This document shows, piece by piece, positions 46,119 to 55,500 of a DNA stretch of 64,000 nt. Source of the stretch: Serratia sp. M24T3 (GTDB lineage: Bacteria; Pseudomonadota; Gammaproteobacteria; Enterobacterales; Enterobacteriaceae); the NCBI RefSeq assembly GCF_000257645.1, contig NZ_AJHJ01000024.1:1-64000 (forward strand), given 5' to 3'. Made by a program: the position numbers and the translations under genes. How positions within the stretch are numbered: position 1 is the stretch's first letter; every line of letters starts with the position of its first letter. The notes under the pieces were generated by a model. That model was not told the origin of the DNA and made no database searches. It saw only the letters and a program-made list of their open reading frames with translations.

Positions 46119-47099
46119 ATGAGAAGCGTACGCTTTTATCCTGAAGCCTGGCCGTTACACACGGCATTTGTTATTGCTCGCGGTAGCCGCACTGAAGCGC
46201 GCGTTATTGTGGTGGAAATCGAAGAAAATGGCGTAGTGGGCAAGGGGGAATGCACCCCGTATCCACACTTTGGCGAAAGTGAAATTTCGGTGATGGCCCA
46301 GCTCGGCGTGGTTGACCAGATTATTGCTCAAGGCACTGACCGGCCCGCCTTGCAAACCTTGTTGCCCGCGGGGGCAGCGCGTAACGCCCTCGATTCGGCA
46401 CTGTGGGATTTGCAGCGTCAGCAGAGTGGGCAAACCCTGTGGCAACTCAGCGGTACACATCCGGTTGCGTCAATCAGCATGGCGCAAACCTTGAGCGTCG
46501 ATACGCCTGAAGCTATGGCACAGGCTGCGATGGCCCATCAGCAGAAGGGGGCCACCTTGTTAAAAATTAAACTCGATGACCATTTTATCACCGAGCGCAT
46601 GGTGGCTATTCGCAGCGCGGTACCCAATGTGTCACTGATTGTCGATGCCAACGAGTCCTGGCAAAGCGAGGGGTTGGCCGCACGTTGTCAGCTGTTGGCC
46701 GATCTTGGCGTACTGATGCTGGAGCAGCCGCTGCCCGTTGGCCAAGATGACGCGCTGGCCAATTTCATTCATCCGCTGCCAATTTGTGCGGACGAAAGCT
46801 GTCATACGGTTGCGGATTTACCCAAACTGGTGGGGCGTTACGAGATGATAAACATCAAGCTGGATAAAACGGGCGGCCTGACAGCGGCACTCGAATTAGC
46901 GGCAGCGGCGCGAGAACAAGGGCTTGAAATTATGCTCGGCTGCATGCTGTGTACTTCAAGGGCGGTAAGAGCCGCTCTGCCGCTAACCGCGGGCGCGAAG
47001 TTTATCGACCTTGATGGGCCAACCTGGCTTGAAAAAGATGTCACGCCGGGGCTGGCTTTTCACTGCGGGGTGATTGATTTGCAGGCGACAGGGGATTAA
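46119..47099 (+). CDS. ycjG: L-Ala-D/L-Glu epimerase
   Basis: This 326-residue enolase-superfamily enzyme has the KxK catalytic motif LLKIKLDDH, metal ligands Asp in LIVDANESW, Glu in LMLEQPLP and Asp in ICADESC, and the second catalytic Lys in NIKLDKTGG. It epimerises L-Ala-D-Glu from peptidoglycan recycling. The ATG at 46119 was chosen since MRSVRFYPEAWPLHT matches the E. coli start and a GGAG lies seven bases before it; an upstream frame adds eleven residues. It stands divergent from tpx. Confidence 0.93.
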   Translation: MRSVRFYPEAWPLHTAFVIARGSRTEARVIVVEIEENGVVGKGECTPYPHFGESEISVMAQLGVVDQIIAQGTDRPALQTLLPAGAARNALDSALWDLQRQQSGQTLWQLSGTHPVASISMAQTLSVDTPEAMAQAAMAHQQKGATLLKIKLDDHFITERMVAIRSAVPNVSLIVDANESWQSEGLAARCQLLADLGVLMLEQPLPVGQDDALANFIHPLPICADESCHTVADLPKLVGRYEMINIKLDKTGGLTAALELAAAAREQGLEIMLGCMLCTSRAVRAALPLTAGAKFIDLDGPTWLEKDVTPGLAFHCGVIDLQATGD

Positions 47100-47143
47100 T
47101 AAAAAGCATCAAGCCCTGATGCGCAGGCAGCAAGGCTTGAATG

Positions 47144-47164
47144 GCCGGTTTGAGATAAACCGGC
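47144..47164 (-). terminator. hairpin between ycjG and the hypothetical secreted protein gene
   Basis: GCCGGTTT and AAACCGGC form a perfect eight-base stem with a five-base loop. There is no strong T run, so it is only a possible terminator for the convergent genes. Confidence 0.45.
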
Positions 47165-47187
47165 AAGGCGGATCCCGCAGGGTAGAA

Positions 47188-47613
47188 TTACTTTTTAGCC
47201 AGCGGATCAAACACGGTATAGGGCGTACATTTGTACTGCTGACCGGCCATGCTCAGCTGATAAAGCTCGGCGCCGCTGTTGCCCGCAGGACTTTCGTTAA
47301 TACCAAAACGAATAGTGGTATTTGAAGGGTCTGGAGTGAAAGTTCTGTTATCCGGGTTGTAAGTCGACAAGGTATATTTAACTTTGTCGCTTTCATCTGC
47401 GGTACGGTTACCGAAATAGATCTGTGAAGCATTGGTTTTCGGATCGGTAATCTGCAGAACCATCGTGTCATCACTGGCAATCGCGCTGGTGAGTACTTTC
47501 ATACCGCCGCAATGAGTAAAACCTGCTGCCGTATAATCGCCAATCATGTCTGCGGCGTGCGCCATGTTGGCCAGAGAACCGACGACCAGCAATGACAAAA
47601 GCATTTTTTTCAT
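47188..47613 (-). CDS. secreted protein of unknown function
   Basis: The 141-residue precursor starts with a signal peptide (MKKMLLSLLVVGSLANMAHA). The mature protein is rich in polar residues and beta-forming stretches and has two Cys (CGGMKVL near the start and YKCTPYTVF near the end), suggesting a disulfide. I do not recognise its family. The start at 47613 was chosen because the upstream frame adds twelve residues that spoil the signal peptide. It is probably periplasmic, and its function is unknown. Confidence 0.6.
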   Translation of the reverse strand: MKKMLLSLLVVGSLANMAHAADMIGDYTAAGFTHCGGMKVLTSAIASDDTMVLQITDPKTNASQIYFGNRTADESDKVKYTLSTYNPDNRTFTPDPSNTTIRFGINESPAGNSGAELYQLSMAGQQYKCTPYTVFDPLAKK

Positions 47614-47910
47614 TTTAATATTCAACCTGATGTTTAGGCCAGGCATCACTTGTGTCTGGCTTGCTACTTATACAATAGGGTTCGATGAGCATATGTAACA
47701 AAGTATCAAATGCTGTTACCCCCTTGAAGGTTAATTCACAGAGGACTTTTTAAGCAGCAAGGATACTTGCAGCATCCCTTGACCAAGTCAAGTTAAGCGG
47801 AACTTATCGGCCGATTCTGGTAGCGAGTCTTTTGGCCGGTAAACTTGTCACCAATGCCGTGCTGCGGATCACCGGCTGCAACCATTGCCGTCATCACGAT
47901 TGCTGCATCG

Positions 47911-48600
47911 CTAAGCCACGACTGCACCGAACAACGCACCGACGCCCGAAGAGACTCCCATGGCCAGCGCGCTCCAAAAGGTTACTCTGATCACCGCAGG
48001 CAGCAGCCGCGCACCGCCGGCTTTTGCTGCCACTCCGCCCAGCACCGCAAGGGACACCAGCGCGGCGATTGCAATCGCCGGAAGAGCCCACTGCCCGGCG
48101 AGCACAATGGTCACGATGAGTGGCAGCGCGGCGCCCAAGGCAAAACTCATTGCAGAGGCAATGGCTGCCTGTAATGGCCGCGCGGTGGTGATTTCAGAAA
48201 TGCCCAGTTCGTCTCGCGCATGTGCGCCCAAGGCATCGTGGGCCATCAGTTGTCGGGCGACTTCTTTGGCCAACGGCAGTTCCAATCCCCGGCTGGAGTA
48301 AATCATTGCCAGCTCGTGCAGTTCGCCGTGAAAATCAGCCGTAAGCTCCTCCCGTTCTTCAGATAATGCCGCTTTTTCGGTATCTGATTGCGAGGAAACC
48401 GAGACATACTCTCCCGTGGCCATCGACATCGCGCCTGCCACCAAACCTGCCACGCCGGTCAATAACACGCTGTGCTGTGCCGCATTGGCCGAGACAACGC
48501 CCATCAACAAGCTGGCAATAGAGACAATTCCGTCGTTGGCGCCTAGCACGGCCGCCCGCAGCCAGCCAATTTTTTCAATGCTATGCGGTTCTCTATGCAT
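47911..48600 (-). CDS. VIT1/CCC1-family iron/manganese transporter
   Basis: The 229-residue protein begins with the family signature LRAAVLGANDGIVSIASLLMGV, followed by GLVAGAMSMATGEYVSVSSQSDTEKA. A central charged cytosolic segment carries several acidic and His residues. Three more hydrophobic helices form the C-terminal half. Homologues store or export Fe2+ or Mn2+. It is the only gene on the minus strand here and has no obvious partners. The metal specificity is not visible in the sequence. Confidence 0.88.
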   Translation of the reverse strand: MHREPHSIEKIGWLRAAVLGANDGIVSIASLLMGVVSANAAQHSVLLTGVAGLVAGAMSMATGEYVSVSSQSDTEKAALSEEREELTADFHGELHELAMIYSSRGLELPLAKEVARQLMAHDALGAHARDELGISEITTARPLQAAIASAMSFALGAALPLIVTIVLAGQWALPAIAIAALVSLAVLGGVAAKAGGARLLPAVIRVTFWSALAMGVSSGVGALFGAVVA

Positions 48601-48679
48601 CTGTTTGATCCATTTTTAAGTGCGGTACCGATGTGGTGTGGATTGCGCAACACATCCGACCACACAAATTGCTTGCCGA

Positions 48680-48714
48680 ATACCTGTACAGATATAAGTG
48701 TAGTGTATAAGTTT
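48680..48714 (+). promoter_or_regulatory. operator-like site upstream of the second AriR-type gene
   Basis: The 35-bp site starts ATACCTGTACA and ends TGTATAAGTTT. It shares both ends, length and orientation relative to its gene with the site at 44550-44584. It lies 157-191 bp before the ATG of the ariR-like gene. Confidence 0.6.
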
Positions 48715-48870
48715 AAAGCCAAACATCGACACGCTGGCGACGTTAAACGCAATAGCGTTAATTCTGAAACCCTATCAGCTGTGGGCGTTTTCAGAATTAT
48801 TGCCGTTAGCCAAAGTGTCATTCCTGCAACTTACTATAGTTTTTCTGATATACGACTGGAGAATACTAAA

Positions 48871-49125
48871 ATGTACGATATGTTTTCTACCGATCTGAAA
48901 TTAGCTGACTATATTCATGTTTCAAATCCAGAAAATTACTCGGGTAATCAAGTGGTTTCCTCTATTTGTCGTGAGCTGAAACAGCATAGGCAATCTGTCA
49001 GCAACAAAGACATTATTCTTCGTCTGATAACCTTGATTGAGGCTGAGCAGGATGCCAACCAGCACGATGCTTATCTTAAGGCGCTGGAGTACGTGGTTTA
49101 CAGCACTCCTGACGATTTGGATTAA
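48871..49125 (+). CDS. AriR/YmgB-family small regulator, second locus
   Basis: The 84-residue protein ends VSNKDIILRLITLIEAEQD, ALEYVVYSTPDDLD, similar to the AriR-type protein of 43708-44043 and to E. coli AriR. The ATG at 48871 has GGAG ten bases upstream; a longer frame beginning at 48583 overlaps the VIT gene and is rejected. A site like that of the first locus lies upstream. A role as Rcs connector or biofilm regulator is inferred from the family. It ends in a strong terminator. Confidence 0.75.
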   Translation: MYDMFSTDLKLADYIHVSNPENYSGNQVVSSICRELKQHRQSVSNKDIILRLITLIEAEQDANQHDAYLKALEYVVYSTPDDLD

Positions 49126-49140
49126 ACATGAATGAAGTAC

Positions 49141-49179
49141 GCAAAGGCCTGGCCTACCGGAGTCAGGCCTTTGCGTTTT
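49141..49179 (+). terminator. terminator after the second AriR-type gene
   Basis: GCAAAGGCCTG pairs with CAGGCCTTTGC and is followed by GTTTTC. It lies 16 bp after the stop codon. Confidence 0.8.
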
Positions 49180-49441
49180 CTCATTGCCAAGAAACCGTTT
49201 CCGACTGTTATCTACAGCACTGATTTTTACCGTTCAGCAGACAGATCAATCAGCGTCAACATATAATGATATAAACCTTATCTGCGTACTAAATCCAACC
49301 ATTGGCGTTAAATTTATTTATCAGCATTAAATTAGCTCAATATCGGTGAGCATTATTTGTTTAACTGAGAAATTCACACCTGTTGTTTAATCACCGGGTA
49401 GGAAACTACACGCGAAAACATCATTATTATTGCACTCTTTC

Positions 49442-49493
49442 CAAGTACAGCTATGTCATATATGCTTTATCGCATCGCTGTACTTGTTTTTTT
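49442..49493 (+). terminator. strong orphan terminator, possible end of a small RNA
   Basis: CAAGTACAGC and GCTGTACTTG form a perfect ten-base stem around a 25-base loop and are followed by seven T. No coding gene ends just upstream; the last one ended 316 bp earlier and has its own terminator. It could therefore mark the end of a small RNA or of a leader transcript. No family is recognised. Confidence 0.5.
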
Positions 49494-49948
49494 CTTAACT
49501 TTTCCGAAATAAATTCACATTCTTTTATTAACAAACTCTCGCCTAATAATGAGCAATCTCATCAATTAACTTTCTAAACACTTATCTTCTTTTATCTCTT
49601 AGGTTTTATGATTAAGTGCTGCTATTAATAATAACGCACGGATTGATAAATTATAACTGCCTGAAAAGTAAATGGGTTGTTATTTAGGCAATGCCATAAG
49701 TAAACAATAATAGTTACAGTTTGAATTATGGTTTCCTCAAAATTAGTGAAGAGACTAAAAATAACACAAAGAGTTAGCGATGCGTGCCCTCGAAAGTCGT
49801 TAGCAAAGAATGTAAGCATTTTTTGATAAGATCCCTGCTAATTGCCCGTGCATCCTTTAATGCAAATAGGGAAGTCCTGAGTTAAGACCCTTATCTATAA
49901 CGAGTAGTTCAATTCTTTAAATATAAAAAAGCAAAGAGAGATAAATTA

Positions 49949-51019
49949 ATGAAACGTTCAACGCTGGCTTTATTAGTTTCATGCGGACTTTTTTCCGCTA
50001 TGAGTCATGCAGCTCCGGTGCAATTATCTTCTTTTGGTAATGTGCCAGCTGACAGCAAGGTGAATGGCTTCCATGGCACGTTTCTTTATGGCAACACGGG
50101 TACTGTAAACGGATTTGATTTGCCGATTCTTGGTTATGACGAGTTGGATAAATTAAATGGTTTCCAACTGGGTGTCGCGGCAGGCTCACATATTCGTGAA
50201 GGGATGAACGGCGCGGCTGTTGGCCTGTTTAACTGGCACGGTGGCGATGATAATGGCGTTAACATCGGTCTGGCGAATCAGGTTGGCAATTTGGACGGGG
50301 TCAACGTGGGTCTTTACAGTGGCACAGCGAACGTTACTGGTCTGAATCTGGGCCTGGCCAACTACACTGCAGACGTTACTGGGTTCAACCTTGCTGGCCT
50401 TGGCAACTATACCACCGGCTCCGTAACCGGCCTGAATATCGCGCCTTTCAACTGGACACAGGCTAAAACCACCGGTACCAATGTGAGCCTGTTGAACCAT
50501 ACCGGCGATGTTACCGGTTTAAACATCGGTGCCGTAGGCAACTGGACTGAGGGCAATGTTAAAGGTGCCAACATTGGAATCATCAACAAAATTGGCAATG
50601 TTAAAGGCCTGAACCTCAGCGCCCTAAACTGGTCAGAAGATGTCACCGGTGCCAACATTTCTGCAATCAACCGCACTCATAACGTGACGGGTTTAAACCT
50701 GGCGGCAGTTAACGTGGGCTGGAACATTACCGGCGCAAATATCGGTGCCTTGAACTATTCATACGATGTAACGGGTATGAACCTGGGCGCGATAAACATT
50801 GCCCATAACGTGAAAGGTGCCAACATCGGTGCTATCAACGTTTCTGTCAGCAGCTCCAGCGATTTCGGTGTGATTAACTATGCCGACAGCACCTCGTTCC
50901 AGTTCGGCCTGTTCAACGCCACCAAAGATCTGGAAGGTTTGCAGATTGGTTTAATCAACGTTGCAACCAACGCCACCGTACCTGTTTTACCGCTGGTCAA
51001 CTTCCACCGTTCATTCTAA
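49949..51019 (+). CDS. secreted repeat protein with about ten GxN(x)G-type repeats
   Basis: The 356-residue precursor has a signal peptide (MKRSTLALLVSCGLFSAMSHA). The mature part contains a series of repeats of about 15-22 residues with the pattern VTGLNLGLxNxxxD followed by VTGANIGAxN, which suggests a beta-helix or beta-solenoid. The ends are short and non-repetitive, and the C terminus is FHRSF. I recall related surface repeat proteins in enterobacteria and Leptospira, but no defined function. AAAGAGAGATAA precedes the ATG. It is monocistronic with a good terminator. Confidence 0.8.
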   Translation: MKRSTLALLVSCGLFSAMSHAAPVQLSSFGNVPADSKVNGFHGTFLYGNTGTVNGFDLPILGYDELDKLNGFQLGVAAGSHIREGMNGAAVGLFNWHGGDDNGVNIGLANQVGNLDGVNVGLYSGTANVTGLNLGLANYTADVTGFNLAGLGNYTTGSVTGLNIAPFNWTQAKTTGTNVSLLNHTGDVTGLNIGAVGNWTEGNVKGANIGIINKIGNVKGLNLSALNWSEDVTGANISAINRTHNVTGLNLAAVNVGWNITGANIGALNYSYDVTGMNLGAINIAHNVKGANIGAINVSVSSSSDFGVINYADSTSFQFGLFNATKDLEGLQIGLINVATNATVPVLPLVNFHRSF

Positions 51020-51055
51020 AAACATTGGCAGTCACAAAACTCACGGTTTGACAGT

Positions 51056-51087
51056 AAAAGCTCCCCATCATCAGGGAGCTTTTTTTA
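51056..51087 (+). terminator. terminator of the repeat-protein gene
   Basis: AAAAGCTCCC pairs with GGGAGCTTTT around eight bases, followed by TTTTTA. It lies 36 bp after the stop codon. Confidence 0.9.
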
Positions 51088-51314
51088 TTACTACGGGTCA
51101 AGGCACGCTTTTATGCTCTTGATAATCATCTGCTTAGGTCAGAACTCAGCACATTTTGAAACACTCTGCCTGGCGTCACACACATCTTCAGCTGATTCTC
51201 ATGGCATGATTGGCGCGTTTATCGGTTATCTACAATGAGTGTTTTAAACCGATTTGTTGGAGCTTCAAAGAGTTAACGCTAAACTTAGTCAAACAAAAAA
51301 GAGTGAGAAATAAC

Positions 51315-52298
51315 GTGGATGTCATCAAGGGTGAAGAACTGCAAGTTTCAGACGCTGTCTATGCATATCAGCTAGATGGCAAAGGTGGCGTAAGCGTAAT
51401 CGAAGAAGATAGCGTAGCCAGTACCGAAAACCCCTGCTGGTTGCATCTCGATTATTCGTTGCCCAATAGTGAAAAGTGGATCAACAGCACGCCGCTACTG
51501 CCGGATAACGTCCGTGAAGCGCTGGCGGGGGAAAGTATTCGCCCGAAAGTCCTGCGCATGGGCGATGGAACACTGGTAACACTGCGCAGTATTAATCTCA
51601 ACGCCAATGCACGGCCGGACCAGTTGGTCACCATTCGTGTTTATCTGACGGATAAAATGATTATTTCAACGCGACACCGCAAAGTGTTCTCGATGAATGA
51701 AATCATCAATGATATGCAGCACGGCAGTGGTCCTACCGATACAGGGAGCTGGCTGGTGGAAATGTGTGACGGGCTGACCGATCACACCAGTGACTTTATC
51801 GAAGACTTGCACGACAAAATTATTGATTTCGAAGATGCCTTGATGGACCAGCAACTGCCGGAACGCGGCCAGATGGCATTGTTACGTAAGCAACTTATTG
51901 TATTACGTCGTTATATGTCGCCGCAGCGTGACGTGTTTGCTCGATTGGCAAGTGAACGCCTGCCGTGGATGACTGATGATGAACGCCGCCGGATGCAGGA
52001 AATCTCAGACCGACTTGGCCGCGGCCTTGACGATCTCGATGCCAGCATTGCACGCACCGCGGTACTTTCGGACGAAATCAGCTCGTTGATGGCCGATGCG
52101 CTCAACCGCCGCACTTACACGATGTCACTGCTGGCGATGGTGTTCCTGCCGACGACCTTTTTGACTGGCCTGTTTGGGGTCAATTTAGGCGGCATACCTG
52201 GGTCCAGCAATCATTTGAGCTTTGCTATTTTCTGCGGGCTGCTGGTGTTGCTGGTCGGGGGCGTTGCCCTATGGATGAAGCGCAGCAAGTGGTTATAG
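51315..52298 (+). CDS. zntB: zinc transporter ZntB
   Basis: The 327-residue CorA-superfamily protein has the same length as E. coli ZntB. Its central region contains [31 protein letters not shown]. The two C-terminal helices carry [22 protein letters not shown], including the conserved GxN motif at the pore. It transports zinc. The GTG start at 51315 was chosen because it gives the family length and begins [11 protein letters not shown] next to E. coli MEAIKGSDV; the longer frame adds 35 unrelated residues. The fnrS gene follows, as in E. coli. Confidence 0.93.
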   Translation: MDVIKGEELQVSDAVYAYQLDGKGGVSVIEEDSVASTENPCWLHLDYSLPNSEKWINSTPLLPDNVREALAGESIRPKVLRMGDGTLVTLRSINLNANARPDQLVTIRVYLTDKMIISTRHRKVFSMNEIINDMQHGSGPTDTGSWLVEMCDGLTDHTSDFIEDLHDKIIDFEDALMDQQLPERGQMALLRKQLIVLRRYMSPQRDVFARLASERLPWMTDDERRRMQEISDRLGRGLDDLDASIARTAVLSDEISSLMADALNRRTYTMSLLAMVFLPTTFLTGLFGVNLGGIPGSSNHLSFAIFCGLLVLLVGGVALWMKRSKWL

Positions 52299-52322
52299 TT
52301 CAAGAACCGCTTTTCATAGCAT

Positions 52323-52441
52323 AAAAAAAAGCCGGTCATTGACCGGCATTATGTGAATCAATCGCTATGCAATTATTCTAAATTATTAAAATAGGACAAT
52401 ATGGAGCACAACGCCCATCGCTTGACGTTGCATTCACCTGC
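52323..52441 (-). ncRNA. fnrS: FNR-activated small RNA FnrS
   Basis: The minus strand from 52441 reads GCAGGTGAATGCAACG, TCAAGCGATGGGCGTTG, CTCCATATTGTC, then variable sequence, CATAGCGATTGATTC, and a terminator of GCCGGTCA-TTGACCGGC-type pairing with eight T. It closely matches E. coli FnrS in its 5' seed part and in length (about 119 nt versus 122). FnrS represses many mRNAs of aerobic metabolism with Hfq under anaerobic conditions. It is next to zntB as in E. coli. An FNR site lies in the correct place upstream. The 5' end was set by analogy with E. coli. Confidence 0.92.
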
Positions 52442-52476
52442 GTTATAGATACTGCTCCACTTAGCGGGTATATTTA

Positions 52477-52490
52477 TTGATTTAGAACAA
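52477..52490 (-). promoter_or_regulatory. FNR site of fnrS
   Basis: The minus strand reads TTGTT-CTAA-ATCAA, matching the FNR consensus TTGAT-N4-ATCAA with one change. Its centre is about 42 bp before the start of fnrS, the position of a class II FNR activator site. Confidence 0.8.
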
Positions 52491-52519
52491 ATTTTTCCGA
52501 GAAAGCAACGTTTTCAAAA

Positions 52520-55500
52520 TTAAATACCAACCAGATAGAGTGAAGTGCCAGTTTCTGCCTCGTCATTAAAGGTTTGATCAAACAGGAACCAGGCTTTTAA
52601 CATGTCATCGTTAGCACCTTGCGGATGATGCTCAATATAAATCTCGCATAGCAGTGCAAATATCATCTCACGATCGATGAATAGCAGATTGACCATCAGT
52701 GTTGCACTGTCGAATAGCGCCTTAAACATTTCTCGATATTTTTGCTTATCAAGTTGCTCAAGGTTTTTCTCTTGTAAAAATTCCTTTGTCGAAGGGGAAA
52801 GGTAAAATGCCCGCTCTTCATTGCTCCAATTATCAACGTCAGAGGACATTGTTTTGATGATGCGCATCTGCAAACGGTCTAAAAATGCTGGACCCGATAA
52901 TTCTGCAAGCATAAAGGCGCTGGAGAGCCGGTTTCTGTTTAACGCCGCAAAATCCTTTGCATTAACGGGGGAGTACTTAACGCCCGCTAAAGGTATTTCT
53001 GGGCTGAAAATGTAGCGTGGCCCTTCATTAACCAACAGCAATTCATCCTGCTGCTCTAGTGTTAGCACCCTCGGCGGGGCTTTATTTGATATTGCAAACT
53101 GCGAGACGTTACCGAAACCTGCAGAAACAATCAGGCGAATGGGCCACTGATATTTTTGCGAGAAAAGGGGTAAGTTTTGCGCAGAAGTTTTGGGCCTCAG
53201 TAGCAAGATATCTTCGGCCTTACGCGGCGTCTGCCAACTGTTTAAGGACGTATTTATACCTTTTTGCCAGCGGATTACCCCTAACCGCAAGCTTGAGTCA
53301 ATAATGGGTTTATTAGCTTGTGGCCAGTAACGGTTTAATAAATCGTTTTCATTCGCCGCGCCGCGGCTTAATTGATAAAGCCTGTCCAAAGCAAATTGCC
53401 ATACTGATTGAATGTTTTCTGGCCAGCCATTATTAATACAATATTCCCAAGGCCATAGAAAGATTTCTGCGCTTGCATGCGGTTGTTGATGATAGAAGCT
53501 AAAGAAGGTGTTTTCCCCATGTCGGTGATGCATTAAGAGCTTACGTGAAAGTAGATCATGTTTTTTATCTATCGAGAAGAAGTCTGCATTCAAATGATTT
53601 AAGTTATCAATGAGGTTCATAGATTTTTCCAAGATACTAATACTTTGATCAATCCATTTAAGTAAATTGAGATACAAATTCCCCTGAGCATGTTTGTTTA
53701 TTATCAGTGCTTTTAAGATGTTATAGTCATTCATTTTTAACGCTAAGTATTGGAGCGTTTGATGGCGTTCTGTGGCATTATAAATATTCGCATCCCGCCA
53801 GGTGAAAATATTCCAAAATAGGGTGTCAACCTGTTGCTCACCGGTAATATGACTATTGACCTCATCATAAAAATTACTTCCTTGATCTTTATACAGTTGA
53901 CGTAAGTGATCGCGTTCAAATTCGGCACTGCCGCTAAGCTTGAAACGCCAGGGTAATATTACACTGGCGTTATTCAATACCGCGATGCGGTTTTTATTAT
54001 CTTCATAGTGTTTTAATAAATTTTCTTCAGTTCTAGACAATGAGTTATGCCGCAGCACGGGCCAACAGTCGGGTGAGGGCAGGTTTATTTGTTTATTATT
54101 GAAATCATTTAGAGTGGCATCTAATCTTGATACCGCGTAAGAGTCCTCAAAACCTGTAGTATTCACAGGCCATTGAGTCGGTTGAGACGGAGATATTTGC
54201 AAATTTCCCTGCATGTCTAACGAACGGTAACTGATACGATCGACTGATTCACTGAAAATAAACACAATGCTGTCATCATTACGTAGCAAAATTCGGGAAG
54301 AGGGCACCATTAACATTGCCGGCGAAGGTTTTTTAGGCCACTGCAAATACTCCCGCGGAGCAAAGTGTCCGTTTGCCATTAGCTGCTGTGCTTTATTGGA
54401 AGAAACCAGGCGCCACCTGTTATCTTTATAGAGTTTCCAGTGATTAACCCCATGAGTGGAGGTGTCTAGATTGATGGATAAAGAAAAATGCTGATCCGGT
54501 GATGCATTACCATATTGAGGATGGAAATCAAGCTGATAACCGAAGGTGGAAAGTTGAGTTATGCTGACGGGTAGCCCAGATTGGTCATTTTCTGGAGCAT
54601 AATAAAATTGAACGGGTGAAGCACCATTGATAGAGACAACTTCCGGTAAAATTGGATGCTTGACTACGCCTGAGGGTAATGAAATAACGTCAACTTTTGT
54701 ACAGTGTAATTGCCAGGCCAAAGGAATGGATAACTCGAAAAATTCGACTGCTGTGATTTCATCCCGGCGCAAGGCTGCCAAGTCTTTATCCAAACGATTG
54801 AACCTGTCCAGGCTACGCCACACGTTTTCATGATGCTCAATGTCCTCAATTTTATAGAATATTTGGCGGTCGTCTCCTACACTGGCATATAAATCTTGCG
54901 CGGCATCTTCCTGCCAGCCTAAATAACAAAAATGTGTTAAAGGGTCCCACCAGAATCCGACGAAACCCGTGCTTGGTAAATTCTCTAATAATATTCCTCC
55001 TTTGATAGCCGTTTTATCCCTCAGTCGAGAAGCAAGTGTTGGAAAGTTTGTTTCATTGCCCATTACGGAGTCTAACGCGTTTGAAAATGCGCCAGCCGAG
55101 GAATGATTGAGTTCCGCGAGAGGAATGTTACGGGAAGAAGCCCATGTTTGTAATAACGGATGGGTAGCAATTTGACTCAGGCGCTGTGCCTGATCGGGAA
55201 TAAGGTCAAACTGCCTTTTTTCCGATGAACAAAAGAAGAAAAATTGTCGTGTTAGCCAGTTATTTAGTTGCGTTTTCGCTAGGGAAAATTGAAATTCATT
55301 AGTGGCATCACTGAGTGCGGTTAGCAAGATATCTGACTCTTTACGCACTCCATTCAGCAGTGCTTTATTAATATCGACAATGGAAGAGGCCAGGGCGGCA
55401 GGTAATAAATGCAAGGTCGGATTAATAAAACGGGACTGTTTATCAATATCACCAAAACATAAACGGCTTAACGTTAGGTTGTCAGGTGATTCAGGGAGTT

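Larger units (their letters stand above)
49126..49948. other. 823-bp AT-rich region between the AriR-type and repeat-protein genes
   Basis: The left end holds the terminator of the ariR-like gene. The hairpin and T run at 49442-49493 may end a small RNA. The right end must contain the promoter of the repeat-protein gene. I see no coding gene; frames of up to 64 codons lack ribosome sites. Confidence 0.6.

Noticed and set aside
49383-49577. 64-codon frame in the gap before the repeat-protein gene
   Set aside because: It runs through the hairpin and T run at 49442-49493 and has no ribosome site.
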